Shown here: piece after piece, positions 20,480 through 30,479 of the stretch
Position numbering within the stretch: position 1 is the first letter of the stretch
Layout: every line of letters starts with the position of its first letter
Origin: Imbricaverruca yamaguchii
Taxonomy: Eukaryota > Arthropoda > Thecostraca > Neoverrucidae
Assembly (NCBI GenBank): GCA_034440575.1
Contig: JAOTOL010001511.1
Span: forward strand, 124,001-188,000
Reading direction: 5' to 3'
DNA length: 64,000 nucleotides
Position numbers and translations under genes: made by a program
Notes under the pieces: generated by a model
The model's input: the letters and a program-made list of their open reading frames with translations, nothing else
Told to the model about the DNA's origin: nothing
The model's database searches: none

Positions 20480-21324
20480 TTGTCAGTGTGTGAGGGTGTG
20501 CGTGTGTGTGTGACTGTGTGACTGTGACGGTGTGTGGAACTGTGACTGTGACAGTGTGTCTGTGACGGTGTGACTGTGACGGTGTGTGTGACGGGGACGG
20601 TGTGTCTGTGACGATGTGTATGTGACGGTGTCTTTGACGGCATCTTTGACTGTGACTGTGACCAGGTGCTCGGCTACCCGGCCCAGTACGGCGCAGGTCT
20701 GGTGCCTCTGTCGGTATGTGTGTGTGTTGGTATGTGTGATTGTGACGGTATGTGTGACTGTGACGTGTGTGTGTGACTGATCAGGTGTTCGGCTACCCTG
20801 TCCAGTACGGTGACGATGTGTGTGACGGTGTCGGTGTGTGTATATGTGTGTGTGTGTCGGTGTCTGTGACTGTGACTGTGACTGTTACCGTGTCTGTGAC
20901 TGTGACTGTTACCGTGTCTGTGACTGTGTGACTGTGACTGTGTTTGTGACTGTTACCGTGTCTGTGACTGTGTGACTGTGACTGTGTGACTGTGACTGTG
21001 TCTGTGACTGTGTGTCTGTGACTATGACTGTGTGTCTGTGTCTGTGACTGTGACTGTGTCTGTGACTGTGTCTGTGACTGTGACTGTGACTGTGTCTGTG
21101 TCTGTGACTATGACTGTGTGTCTGTGTGTGACTGTGACTGTGACTGTGTCTGTGACTATGACTGTGTGTCTGTGTCTGTGACTGTGACTGTGACTGTGTA
21201 TGTGACTGTGTCTGTGACTGTGACTGTGTCTGTGTCTGTGACTGTGTCTGTGTACTGTGTCTGTGACTGTGAATGTGTCTGTGACTGTGTCTGTGACTGT
21301 GACTGTGACTGTGACTGTGACCAG
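20480..21324 (+). repeat. (TGTGAC)n array with partial copies of exon 21325
   Basis: TGTGAC/TGTCTG hexamers run up to the acceptor GTGACCAG at 21324. The exon start GTGCTCGGCTACCCGGCCCA reappears at 20666-20706, near perfect for about 36 bases after an intact CAG, and more diverged at 20785-20810 (GTGTTCGGCTACCCTGTCCA). The exon edge has therefore been duplicated together with the hexamers. Confidence 0.9.
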
Positions 21325-21517
21325 GTGCTCGGCTACCCGGCCCAGTACGGCGCAGGCCTGGTACCCGCGCCGCCGCCCGTCGCCACCCGGCTGATGAACG
21401 GCCAGCGGCTGCGCTCCGCCGAGTCGGTGGACGACGCCCTGCTGCTGCAGCACCCGCACCCGCACCCGCACCCGCTGGTGGGGCCGGCACCCGCCTACCA
21501 GCGGCCCGCACAGCTCA
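21325..21517 (+). CDS. enc: encore/R3HDM-family protein, (His-Pro)-repeat exon
   Basis: 64 codons plus one base: VLGYPAQYGAGLVPAPPPVA, then TRLMNGQRLRSAESVDDALL, then (HP)4 and a PAYQRPAQL end. Acceptor GTGACCAG, donor GTGAGT, phases 0 in and 1 out. The exon begins GTG directly after CAG, so the junction reads AG|GT, the form of a recursive splice site. A CACCCG repeat makes the HP tract length-unstable. Confidence 0.85.
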
Positions 21518-21607
21518 GTGAGTCGCCGCCGCGCGTGTCACCCTGTGACGCTCTCCCTCGCTCTCCCGACCCTCCCTCTTCCCTTCCTCCTTCTGCACGA
21601 TGTCACG

Positions 21608-22302
21608 TCACTGTGTTGTCTGTGTGGCAGATCACGTTCGGCTGATGGCTGTGTTGTCTGTGTTGTCTGTGGCGGATCACGTACGGCTGATGGCTGTGTT
21701 GTCTGTGTGGCGGATCACGTTCGGCTGATGGCTGTGTTGTTTGTGTGGCACATCACGTTCGGCTGATGGCTGTGTTGTCTGTGTGGCAGATCACGTACGG
21801 CTGATGGCTGTGTTGTCTGTGTGGCAGATCACGTACGGCTGATGGGTGTTGTTGTGTGGCAGATCACGTCGGCTGATGGCTGTGTTGTTGTGTGGCAGAT
21901 CACGTACGGCTGATGGCTGTGTTGTCTGTGTGGCAGATCACGTACGGCTGATGGCTGTGTTGTCTGTGTGGCGATACGTCGCTGATGGCTGTGTTGTTGT
22001 GTGGCAGATCACGTACGGCTGATGGCTGTGTTGTCTTTTTTTTGTGGCAGATCACGTACGGCTGATGGCTGTGTTGTCTGTGTGGCGATCACGTTGTATT
22101 TTTTTTTGGCAGATCACGTTCGGCTGATGGCTGTGTTGTCTGTGTGGCAGATCACGTACGGCTGATGGCTGTGTTGTCTGTGTGGCAGATCACGTACGGC
22201 TGATGGCTGTGTTGTCTGTGTGGCAGATCACGTACGGCTGATGGCTGTGTTGTCTGTGTGGCAGATCACGTACGGCTGATGGCTGTGTTGTCTGTGTGGC
22301 AG
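21608..22302 (+). repeat. 38-bp array containing the acceptor of exon 22303
   Basis: The unit is ATCACGTACGGCTGATGG (exon start) then CTGTGTTGTCTGTGTGGCAG (intron end with acceptor). There are about 18 units, roughly 14 with an intact GGCAG|ATC. The last copy is the real junction. The unit is 38 bp, so use of an upstream acceptor would shift frame by 2 per unit; each unit also contains an in-frame-dependent TGA (GCTGATGG). Confidence 0.95.
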
Positions 22303-22446
22303 ATCACGTACGGCTGATGGCGCCGCTGCGGCCGCCGCCACTTCAGCAGCAGGCGGCCGTCAGCCGGCCGGGGCGGGCTCGCCGCAGCCGCGCCCGCAGC
22401 AAGGCCACCAGCGAGGGCTCCGTCACGCCCAACGGTGCTGACCAAG
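22303..22446 (+). CDS. enc: encore/R3HDM-family protein, Arg/Gln-rich exon
   Basis: Two bases complete a split AAT codon, then 47 codons and one base: HVRLMAPLRPPPLQQQAAVS, then RPGRARRSRARSKATSEGSV. Donor GTCAGT. The first 18 bases are identical to the start of each upstream repeat unit, so the exon border is set by array position. The phase fit to both neighbours (1 in, 1 out) supports the last acceptor as the used one. Confidence 0.82.
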
Positions 22447-22876
22447 GTCAGTAGTAGTGACGGTGTAGGTCACTAGCGGGGCGGTCCAGGTCAGTTGCCG
22501 GCGTGACGACCGTGGTCAGCTGCGGAGCGTGATGGACGAGGTCAGTTGTGGAGCGTGACGACTTGTTGGAAAGGCCTGGAAGAACTTGTTGCGCGGATTG
22601 CTCGAAGGGCTCGGAATGCTGAATAGACGACACTCATTCGAAATCTGAGCGTAGGCTGATCGTGAACTTGTAATTGTTATGAACATTTATGGGCTTGGTT
22701 GACAGTTTAACTTACGGTTATGCAGCTGTCTGCGGCATCTGCCCGTTCCCTAAATTATACGTTACAGTTAACAGTTGGTAGGTAACACCCCTTGGGTCTA
22801 TTCGGTATAGGTGCAGTGATGTATTGCACTCATGTGCATGAAATCCCACCCCATATCGATATAATACGGGCTAAGT
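22447..22876. other. Intron, no feature recognised
   Basis: Unique intron between exon 22303-22446 and the 38-bp CCAGCTGG array. Confidence 0.5.
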
Positions 22877-23292
22877 GTGTTGTTGCTGTCTCCAGCCAGC
22901 TGGCTGTGTGTTATTGCTGTCCTCGGCCAGCTGGCTGTGTGTTGTTGCTGTCCTCGGCCAGCTGGCTGTGTGTTATTGCTGTCCCCAGCCAGCTGGCTGT
23001 GTGTTGTTGCTGTCTCAGCCAGCTGGTTGTGTGTTGTTGCTGTCCCCAGCCAGCTGGCTGTGTGTTGTTGCTGTCTCTAGCCAGCTGGTTGTGTGTTGTT
23101 GCTGTCCCCAGCCAGCTGGCTGTGTGTTGTTGCTGTCCTCGGCCAGCTGGCTGTGTGTTGTTGCTGTCCTCGGCCAGCTGGCTGTGTGTTGTTGGTGTCC
23201 CCGGCCAGCTGGCTGTGTGTTGTTGCTGTCCCCGGCCAGCTGGATGTGCGCTGTTGCTGTCCTCGACCCGCTGGATGCGCGCTGCTGCTGTC
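22877..23292. repeat. Minisatellite, about 31-bp unit, about 13 copies
   Basis: The unit is GTTGTTGCTGTCCTCGGCCA followed by GCTGGCTGTGT. It lies in the last intron, upstream of and distinct from the acceptor-derived array. Confidence 0.93.
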
Positions 23293-23479
23293 TCCAGCCG
23301 GTTTTCATCACCCTCCCCGACCGCCTGATCCAACACGAACGCCCTCAGGCAGTGAAGCCGCCGCCGGGCCCTGGAGAGTGCATCTCTGACCCTTGAGCAC
23401 ACTGTACAGGATGGCACAGCCCAGAGCTGGCAGGAGCGCCACCGGTCCTCACCGCGTGGTCTCGGGACAGACGCGCCGG

Positions 23480-24534
23480 CCAGCTGCGTGCTGGAGGTGT
23501 GTCGTGACTGTGTCCACAGCCAGCTGCGTGCTGGAGGTGTGTCGTGACTGTGTCCACAGCCAGCTGCGTGCTGGAGGTGTGTCGTGACTGTGTCCACAGC
23601 CAGCTGCGTGCTGAGGTGTGTCGTGACTGTGTCCACAGCCAGCTGCGTGCTGGAGGGTGTGTCGTGACTGTGTCCACAGCCAGCTGCGTGCTGGAGGTGT
23701 GTCGTGACTCTGTCCAGCCAGCTGCGTGTGGGGTGTGTCGTGACTCTGTCCACAGCCAGCTGCGTGCTGGAGGTGTGTCGTGACTGTGTCCACAGCCAGC
23801 TGCGTGCTGGAGGTGTGTCGTGTGTCCACGGCCAGCTGCGTGCTGGAGGTGTGTCGTGACTGTGTCCACAACCAGCTGCGTGCTGGAGGTGTGTCGTGAC
23901 TGTGTCCACAGCCAGCTGCGTGCTGGAGGTGTGTCGTGACTGTGTCCACAGCCAGCTGCGTGCTGGAGGTGTGTCGTGACTGTGTCCACAGCCAGCTGCG
24001 TGCTGGAGGTGTGTCGTGACTGTGTCCACAGCCAGCTGCGTGCTGGAGGTGTGTCGTGACTTGTCCAGCAGTGCTGCTGAGGTGTCGTGACGAGTGCGTG
24101 CTGAGGTGGTGTGTCCACAGCCAGCTGCGTGCTGGAGGTGTGTCGTGACTGTGTCACAGCCAGCTGCGTGCTGAGGTGTGTCGTGACTTGTCCACAGCCA
24201 GCTGCTGCTGGAGGTTTTTGTCCACAGCCAGCTGCGTGCTGGAGGTGTGTCGTGACTGTGTCCACAGCCAGCTGCGTGCTGGAGGTGTGTCGTGACTGTG
24301 TCCACAGCCAGCTGCGTGCTGGAGGTGTGTCGTGACTAGCCAGCTGCGGCTGAGGTGTCGTGACTTGTCCACAGCCAGCTGCGTGCTGGAGGTGTGTCGT
24401 GACTGTGTCCACAGCCAGCTGCGTGCTGGAGGTGTGTCGTGACTCTGTCCACAGCCAGCTGCGTGCTGGAGGTGTGTCGTGACTGTGTCCACAGCCAGCT
24501 GCGTGCTGGAGGTGTGTCGTGACTGTGTCCACAG
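23480..24534 (+). repeat. 40-bp array containing the terminal-exon acceptor
   Basis: About 27 units of CCAGCTGCGTGCTGGAGGTG (the first 20 bases of the terminal exon) plus TGTCGTGACTGTGTCCACAG (intron end with acceptor). Most copies keep CCACAG|CC. A cluster around 24,060-24,360 is degraded by small deletions. The real junction is the last copy, after which the exon continues GACGGCGTG. Each extra unit would add 40 bases, a frameshift. Confidence 0.95.
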
Positions 24535-24782
24535 CCAGCTGCGTGCTGGAGGTGGACGGCGTGTGGCCGGGCCTGCGCCGTTCGGAGCTGGAGCGGCTGC
24601 TGGAGGAGCCGGTGGCGTCCGCCGGCGGGCGGCTGCACTTCGGGCCGGGCTCGCCGCCGCCGGACGGCCCGCTGGCGGCGCACCACCTGGTGACGGCCGT
24701 GTTCGAGACGGCCGCCGGCGCCGACGCCGCCCTGCTGGCCGCCAAGTCTGGCCGGCTGCGGCTGCGGCGGCCCGGCCTCTGA
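24535..24782 (+). CDS. enc: encore/R3HDM-family protein, terminal exon with stop
   Basis: Two bases complete a split GCC codon, then SCVLEVDGVWPGLRRSELER, LLEEPVASAGGRLHFGPG, AHHLVTAVFETAAGADAALL and a RLRLRRPGL end, with TGA at 24780-24782. A C-terminal segment with a VLEV-x-x-L motif, an alpha-helix and a beta-rich ending is typical of R3HDM/encore C-termini. Wobble positions are nearly all G/C. The start is chosen by the phase-1 exit of exon 22303-22446 and the last CAG. Confidence 0.88.
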
Positions 24783-26060
24783 GGGCGCGCCACCGCCGCC
24801 GCCGCCGCCGCCACCACCGCCGCCGCCGCCGTCAGCGTTAGCGTCGCACACACACTCGCACGCGTGCACACACCCGCCACCTCCGGCCCACGCCGACGCA
24901 CGGGCCGAGCCTAGTGGGCCCGGGGCGCGCGGACAGTGGCGGCGGCGGCGGCGACGAGGTCAGCCTGCCGGGCAGACTCGGGCACTGGCCGTGGCGCCCG
25001 GCACAGCCACCACCCGCGCCCGCCACCGCCAGCCGCACACTCAATACACGGACGCCGGCCGGATATTTTTATACCGTTTGTTTTACATTGTGTCTGTGTC
25101 GCCCCCCGGCCGCCGTCCGGCCGGTGCGGGCTCGTCTGTGTGTGGGCTCGTCTGTGTCCGGACGCGCGGCCGCCTCCGAGTCGGGCCCGTGGCCGCAGTT
25201 GGTCGCCGTGTTTGCACCGCTATTTTGTGTTCGACGTGGCCGTCGGACGGCCGGCGGCCACGGCGCGTCCACGCCCGTTCGTGTCGTCGTGGTGGTAGCG
25301 CTAGTGGGCCGCGGCGAGGGTGGCGCGCGCGCGCGCGGTCATCAGTTTACGTGTTGTGAGTGTAGCGGCGGCCCGTGGACGCGTCGGCGACACGGCCGAT
25401 GATCTCTCGCGGGCTGAGTGTTTCGCGTCTTTCGACTGTGTGTGCGTGAGTGCGTGTGCGCGTGCGCGCGTCTGGTTGAGTTGGTGTGCAGCCCGCCCCG
25501 GTGTTTGTGACACAGCTTTAAACGGGCCGGCGCTGTGCGAAGCGGCCGCCGTCCTATCCCCCTCCCCACTTCTGAAATCGACCCCCCCTCCCGACTGCCA
25601 GTCGGGACGTGCCTGCCATGACTCGCCGCCCGGCCGCCGGTCCCAGCAATCATCTCACCCACCCGGCGTCCCCCAGCCCAGCCGCGCACACCCAGTCTAG
25701 TCCGGCGGATATCAGCTATGCCTCACATCCGTTTGTTACAGTAGTGTGTTTACGTACGATCGTTATATTGTTTCACATCATTTTCCTGTTACAATTTTTT
25801 ACTGTTCAACTATACGCGAGAACAGGAGCGAACTGATAAACCTTGTTCAACATGCCGTCGTTCTTTGGTGGGAGTGGCGGCGATGGTCGGGAGAACGATG
25901 GCCGAAGCCCAGCTGCCCAGTACCGGGCGACGGAAGACGTGTGACGTGTGACGTGGCCCAGAACTGACGTGTGACGGAGTGCGGCGTGCGGAGCGTACCG
26001 GAAGGCGCCTCATCATCAGGAATGCTATTGGCGCCGGAGGCGGACGGTTGCCGGGTCCTA
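24783..26060 (+). other. Probable 3' UTR and downstream sequence of the encore-family gene
   Basis: GC-rich sequence with a (CCG)n stretch and CA-rich words follows the stop codon. From about 25,700 composition becomes A/T-richer. I find no AATAAA on the + strand before about 28,276, so the poly(A) site cannot be placed. Confidence 0.45.
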
Positions 26061-26064
26061 GTGC

Positions 26065-26310
26065 GTATGATTCGATGCAGTCTGGTTCTTTTTCGATGCA
26101 GGATTCGATCAGCTGATTAACGTTGAACTGGGCGCTAAATGACCAACCATGGTCGATGCGCCCTAAAACCACAATCACACACACATTAACGTTGAACATG
26201 AATTATCTGTCGCGTCACATGCGGTATGATTCGATGCAGTCTGTTTTTTTTCGATGCAGGATTCGATCAGCTGATTAACGTTAAGCATGAATTATCTGTC
26301 ACGTCACATA
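26065..26310 (+). repeat. 87-bp tandem duplication, first copy carrying an insertion
   Basis: Copies at 26065-26220 and 26224-26310 share GTATGATTCGATGCAGTCTG through ATGAATTATCTGTC. The first is interrupted by the mini-retroposon at 26129-26184 with its duplicated target; the second lacks it, so it serves as an internal empty site. Confidence 0.9.
26129..26184 (+). mobile_element. Mini-retroposon (hairpin-tail family), copy e
   Basis: A 56-bp body flanked by perfect 13-bp duplications ATTAACGTTGAAC (26116-26128 and 26185-26197). It reads TGGGCGCTAAATGACCAACC, then ATGGTCGATGCGCCCTAAAA, ending in (CA)n. Stems: GGGCGC with GCGCCC, and GACCA with TGGTC. The empty-site paralogue next door confirms the boundaries. 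Confidence 0.93.
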
Positions 26311-26559
26311 ATCCTACATGATTCCCGAAAGGCGGAGTCTAGGGGCGCAGCGACGCCAGTCACACAAGATCCATGCGATCGTCACGGGAGTCTAGGGATA
26401 CATCAGTCACACCCGTTGCAGAAGACTCATAAGATGATCACAGGAGGCTAGGAAGCTGTTAGGTGCGTTCAAATTTGTTCTCGAACCTCCGCCCCTCAGC
26501 GCAGTCGCCTAGAGGCCCCATCGGTCCCGCCAGGAGGCGTGTGTTCCTTCACCCCATGG

Positions 26560-28275
26560 AAACGCCAGTGCTTTTAATAGCCCGGGCCCCTTCATGGGTT
26601 TAGAGGCCCCTTACGCAGCACCGGGGACCCTCCGCTCGACCCGGATCGTCTCCGTAGCTCAGGTATCTTTATTGGCCCGAGGTCCCCTGTCAGTTCTTAG
26701 CCCCTCTCAATCAGTCGAAGCCGACCCAGTGGCTCTGCACGTCCGGCCCGGGTTCCTCATTTGTTGGCTCAGAGACCCTCTTTCATGACTCAGAACACTG
26801 TCTGGCTGTGGTCCCCTCTGGAGCCTAAGCTTGTCGTGCCGGGGCCACTGGAAGTCACGCTGTGGGCCCCTAAAGGTCGGGTCGGGCTCCTTGAAACCAC
26901 CCTGAGCACCACACTGAGCCTATAAGGCCCCAAAATACAGGTCGGTCCCCGGGACATTTCGCCGAGGGCCTCAAAAGCGCCTGGGCCCCTGAAACTCACA
27001 AGGGGCTCCACGTGTCGCACTGGGGCTCAAAAGTACATTGGGACCCAAACAAATGAAGCCGTGGGAACTAAAAGCAATCCGGACATGACAAATATCTGCG
27101 GCCTCAACAATCGCGCCAAAAGCCTCCATGACGCATTGGACCACAAAAACGTGTTGAGGCCGCTAAACCTCGCACTGGGGATCCAAACAAATGAAGCTGG
27201 GGCCCAAAATATCGCACTGAGACTCAAAAATGTCGCGTCGCGACGCTTGAAAATCACACATGGTGCCCATAAGGTCGCAGAGACCTCAAGTCGCAGCTCA
27301 AGCCCCACAACAAGCAATTATTATGCGGAATGCACTTCGCGGTCTCACAAATCGCTTCAATGACTCACAAAAAAAAATGGTCGGTTCCCTGAAAAGAAAC
27401 TTGTAAAGCCGCCGAAAGAATACCACCAGGAAGCTGAAGAATCGTGCCGGGGCCCAAAAAAAACATCGAGCAGGGTCCTTGAAAAAAATATAACTTTACA
27501 CCCCCCACCCCCCCCCACACACACACACAAAGGAAAATTACACTGCGACTCGATCGAATCGACCTGAGCACCGGATAATTATGACCAGATCCCGAAAGAA
27601 AGCTCTCCGAAGGGTCTTTCTACTCTGAAGGGTGCCATCGGTGAAGGGTGAAAAAATAACTTCATGAGCAACCGCAGTGGCGTAACAAAGGGGGAAAATG
27701 CTCCCCGCACCCTAAGTGGTTGGTTGGTTATTGGTTTTACGACACATCAACGGTTCAGTCATGTAGCGTCGCCAATCTCTCACGCCGATTGGTCGCGGGC
27801 GAAGAGTAGCGACAGGTGAGGCTCGAACTCACAACCTTTCGATTGTGAGACGAGCAACTTACCCCTAGGCTACTCGTCCCCGCACCCTGAGTGGGATCGT
27901 CTCCCAATAATCGTTCCGGGGTCCCCAAAAATCGAGCTGTGTCTCCACAAATTCGCATCGGGCCCTCCGCATTCGCGTAGGGTCTCCGAATATAACAATC
28001 TGGCCTTAGAAAATCTGCTCCGGGCACACCAAAATCGTGTTATGGGGCCTAGCGAAGTACAATGCGCCCCGAGAACGCCCGGCGACCCCCTATAAACATC
28101 GCACCGGGACCCAAAATTACCTTAGATAGTTCCAAAAAAATTGTGTCGTTGCATCAAATACTACCCCTAGGACTCCCCAAAAGTAGCGTCGATGGCCAAA
28201 ATAAGCACAGCGCGGCCCCAAAATTCGCATGGGGCCCGACAAAGATCAAGCTGGAGCACTCCAAAATACGGCGTG
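26560..28275. repeat. Highly degenerate tandem array, unit about 25-30 bp
   Basis: The whole stretch repeats the loose pattern GGGGCCCCAAAAATCGCA/C: a G/C-rich GGGCYCC core, then AAAA, then TCGCAC or similar. Many dozens of copies are each different. Examples lie at about 27,015-27,060, 27,165-27,215, 27,930-27,990 and 28,085-28,120. It is interrupted by the SINE at 27,720. No gene is visible in it. Confidence 0.75.
27720..27876 (-). mobile_element. tRNA-Val-type SINE, antisense copy
   Basis: Flanked by 18-bp duplications TCCCCGCACCCTAAGTGG (27702-27719) and TCCCCGCACCCTGAGTGG (27877-27894), one mismatch. On the - strand: tRNA head GAGTAGCCTAGGGGTAAG, B box GAGTTCGAGCC, body CGCGACCAATCGGCGTGAGA and hairpin tail TTGATGTGTCGTAAAACC. 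It inserted into the degenerate array. Confidence 0.93.
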
Positions 28276-28511
28276 ATTAATAAAGAAATGATAATATCTG
28301 AGCCAGGAAAATCGCCCTTGTCAGGTAGTTAATACCCTGGGCCAAAGGTCAAGAATGTTTCTAGACTGCTACCTACGGGAACAAAACATGCAATTTTTGG
28401 TACCTGAGTCCGGTTTAAACTAGCTTACACTATTTTGCCACTACCCTTCCACTACAGCAGCCACGTTATGTGACCAGACAATGGGAAGATGTTACAATAT
28501 CATATTACATA
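28276..28511. other. Unique AT-richer spacer
   Basis: Between the degenerate array and the hAT-like remnant. It holds AATAAA at about 28,277 on the + strand but no transcript end can be tied to it. Confidence 0.35.
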
Positions 28512-29291
28512 CTAGACCGCAATCCACATGTCCACGCACTTCTTGCTTCCAAGCCGCTGCATAACTGTGCCTTCAAACGCCTCCTGAATTATCAGGGTAT
28601 ACCCTACGCTTTGGAAGCGGTAAGACTGCTTTGTCTGCAGCAAGTCCAGCAGAGGACCAGATCGCTCTGGCTCCGGACCGTTCCAACGAATGATCAGCTC
28701 ATTCGCGGCGTTTACATGATCAAGTTGCCGGTGGGCTCCGAACACCTCACCAATCACACTCGCCATGCTTTCGACCACCGACTCTGCTGGGCTGATAAGC
28801 CATATTCTGGTGACCAGTGCCACAAATGCACCAATCAACGGATTCCCGTCCGCCGCCTCAAAAAGCACCTAGTAAAGTCCTCGATTGTCCTCATCAGGGC
28901 AGCGCCTCACGCAGCGACAAGCGGCGAGCACACTCTCCTTTGAAACGACAGCGGACGGAGGAATCAACCTCTTTAAGGCCAGCTGATCCACCGCTGACGT
29001 GATCAAGGCGACACTAGAATCGTGCAGCAACCGGCGGAGCTGGCAGAGGTCACCGACACGCTGCAGGTCGTCCGTGGCTCCATTCAGCGTCCGGTTGGTG
29101 GAGCCCAGGTCTCGCCCTTTGACATTTACGCCGCGTCTCCTCGCGCACATCTTGGCGACGAGGCAAGACACAAAGGTGCCAATATGTCCAGCCTGAGAAA
29201 GCGCAGACAAGGCAAGGCATATATTTTGGAAATTGCCAAAGAGGCGGGATTTCCCAGCGCGGGGAGTAGCATACTCGGTATGGGCTGTCAA
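28512..29291 (-). pseudogene. hAT-like transposase-derived C-terminal fragment
   Basis: The - strand frame (about 260 codons) matches the C-terminal part of the element at 30,881-33,600: LISPAESVVESMASVIGEVF here corresponds to LMSPPESVVESMGSSVKAVF there, and ELIIRWNGPEPERS to EMIIRWNGPDMYHS. Upstream, RLIPPSAVVSKESVLAACRC corresponds to WLIPDVVPPAAVKEAYVTMS. One in-frame TAG (28869-28871) interrupts it, but the frame is otherwise preserved. It is diverged enough to be an old paralogue. No start or N-terminal half is seen. Confidence 0.75.
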
Positions 29292-29299
29292 AGTCGCGT

Positions 29300-30165
29300 C
29301 TGCAGTAACCTGCTGGCAGATTCCGACGTTTTACATTTTGGCGACATGTATGACTGCAGAAATTTAAAATATTTACAACATTTCCTATTTTGAGATAGGA
29401 CAATCAAAGCTCCAAGGTGCCAAATAATCAGGCAAAAACATTTATGAGAGGACACCCCACCCCAATTTTAACCAGTCCCTAACTAATTGAATAATTTAAC
29501 AATTTAGACCAGTTGTTTACCAATTTTGAAACAGGTATTAGTAGGTGTGACAGCGAGTAGGCAGGTATGGGACGGAACACGGAACAACAGCGTATTACGA
29601 TTACGTACAAGTTTAAATAAAAGCTGAAGCCAGTGGAATATAAATGCCACTGACTGCCACACTAACCTCATCAGCAGTGATACACCCTTGATGCGGAAGG
29701 AGGGTCGGCCAGAGCTCCTCGTCAGGATCAAGACCACCGATCAGTCATCACCGATCACCGATCAGCGTCAGTCATCTCGTCTAGCTTCGTCACCATGGGC
29801 GTTACCCAGTACAGTGCAAAGATCAGCGTCCGTCTTTGTGCGTCTCCTGGGACCCTCTCTATATTTTATTTTCACCCAAACACCGGTATATATACGACAC
29901 AGCCTAGACTATATAGCATTTCTAACTAGCAGCGTTTTGATTGGTGAACTCGCGCGGCGCAGTAGGCTATATTGCATACCGGACCATGATTGGTCAGTCG
30001 AGACAGCGGCCATTGCTCGGGGGCGTGACGGGGTCAAAAGGTGCCACGTGCTTGCACCGGGCGGGCGACGGCACTGGCTTCCGTGCAGATGAGAGTTGTG
30101 GGGGCGGGGGGCGTGGCGGCTGGCGGCATAGCAACTCGCCAGGTTATGGAGCCCTTCCGGCCAGA
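29300..30165. other. Intergenic, no feature recognised
   Basis: AT-rich then mixed sequence. A short GATCACCGATCA-like repeat occurs at about 29,730-29,765. Nothing coding is supportable. Confidence 0.45.
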
Positions 30166-30169
30166 GGCG

Positions 30170-30473
30170 GTCGTCGGTTATCTCCTCTCAGCCTTCTATA
30201 TCTAAGTGAAAACATATTAAATTTCTTCAATCTTTCCTCATAAGCCAGGTTGCTTATGCCATTAACCATTTTTGTAGCCCTCTTTTGTACTCTCTCTAAA
30301 AGCCAGCAATCTTTTTCATAGCTAGACCAAGCTTGGATGCAATATTCCAAATGTGGCCTGACATATGCACAGTAAGGCTTCCTGATAACTTCCTCACTTC
30401 TGTATGATACATTCCTATTTATTGCCCCGAACATTCTCAGTGCCTTCTTCCTGGCAGAGGTAAAAAAAAGCAA
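30170..30473 (-). mobile_element. LINE fragment (CR1/Rex-like RT C-terminus), copy 5
   Basis: The - strand reads KKALRMFGAINRNVSYRSEE, then YCAYVRPHLEYCIQAWS, and ATKMVNGISNLAYEERLKK. This aligns with the RT thumb/C-terminal region of the copy at 34,975-35,985. It is truncated on both sides and joins unrelated sequence at about 30,172. Confidence 0.85.
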
Positions 30474-30479
30474 ATGGTG

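Noticed and set aside
22911..24901. Long - strand frames (464 and 518 codons)
   Set aside because: They read through two intronic arrays and the antisense of the terminal exon; repeated HTSSTQLAVDTVTT-type peptides come from the 40-bp unit.
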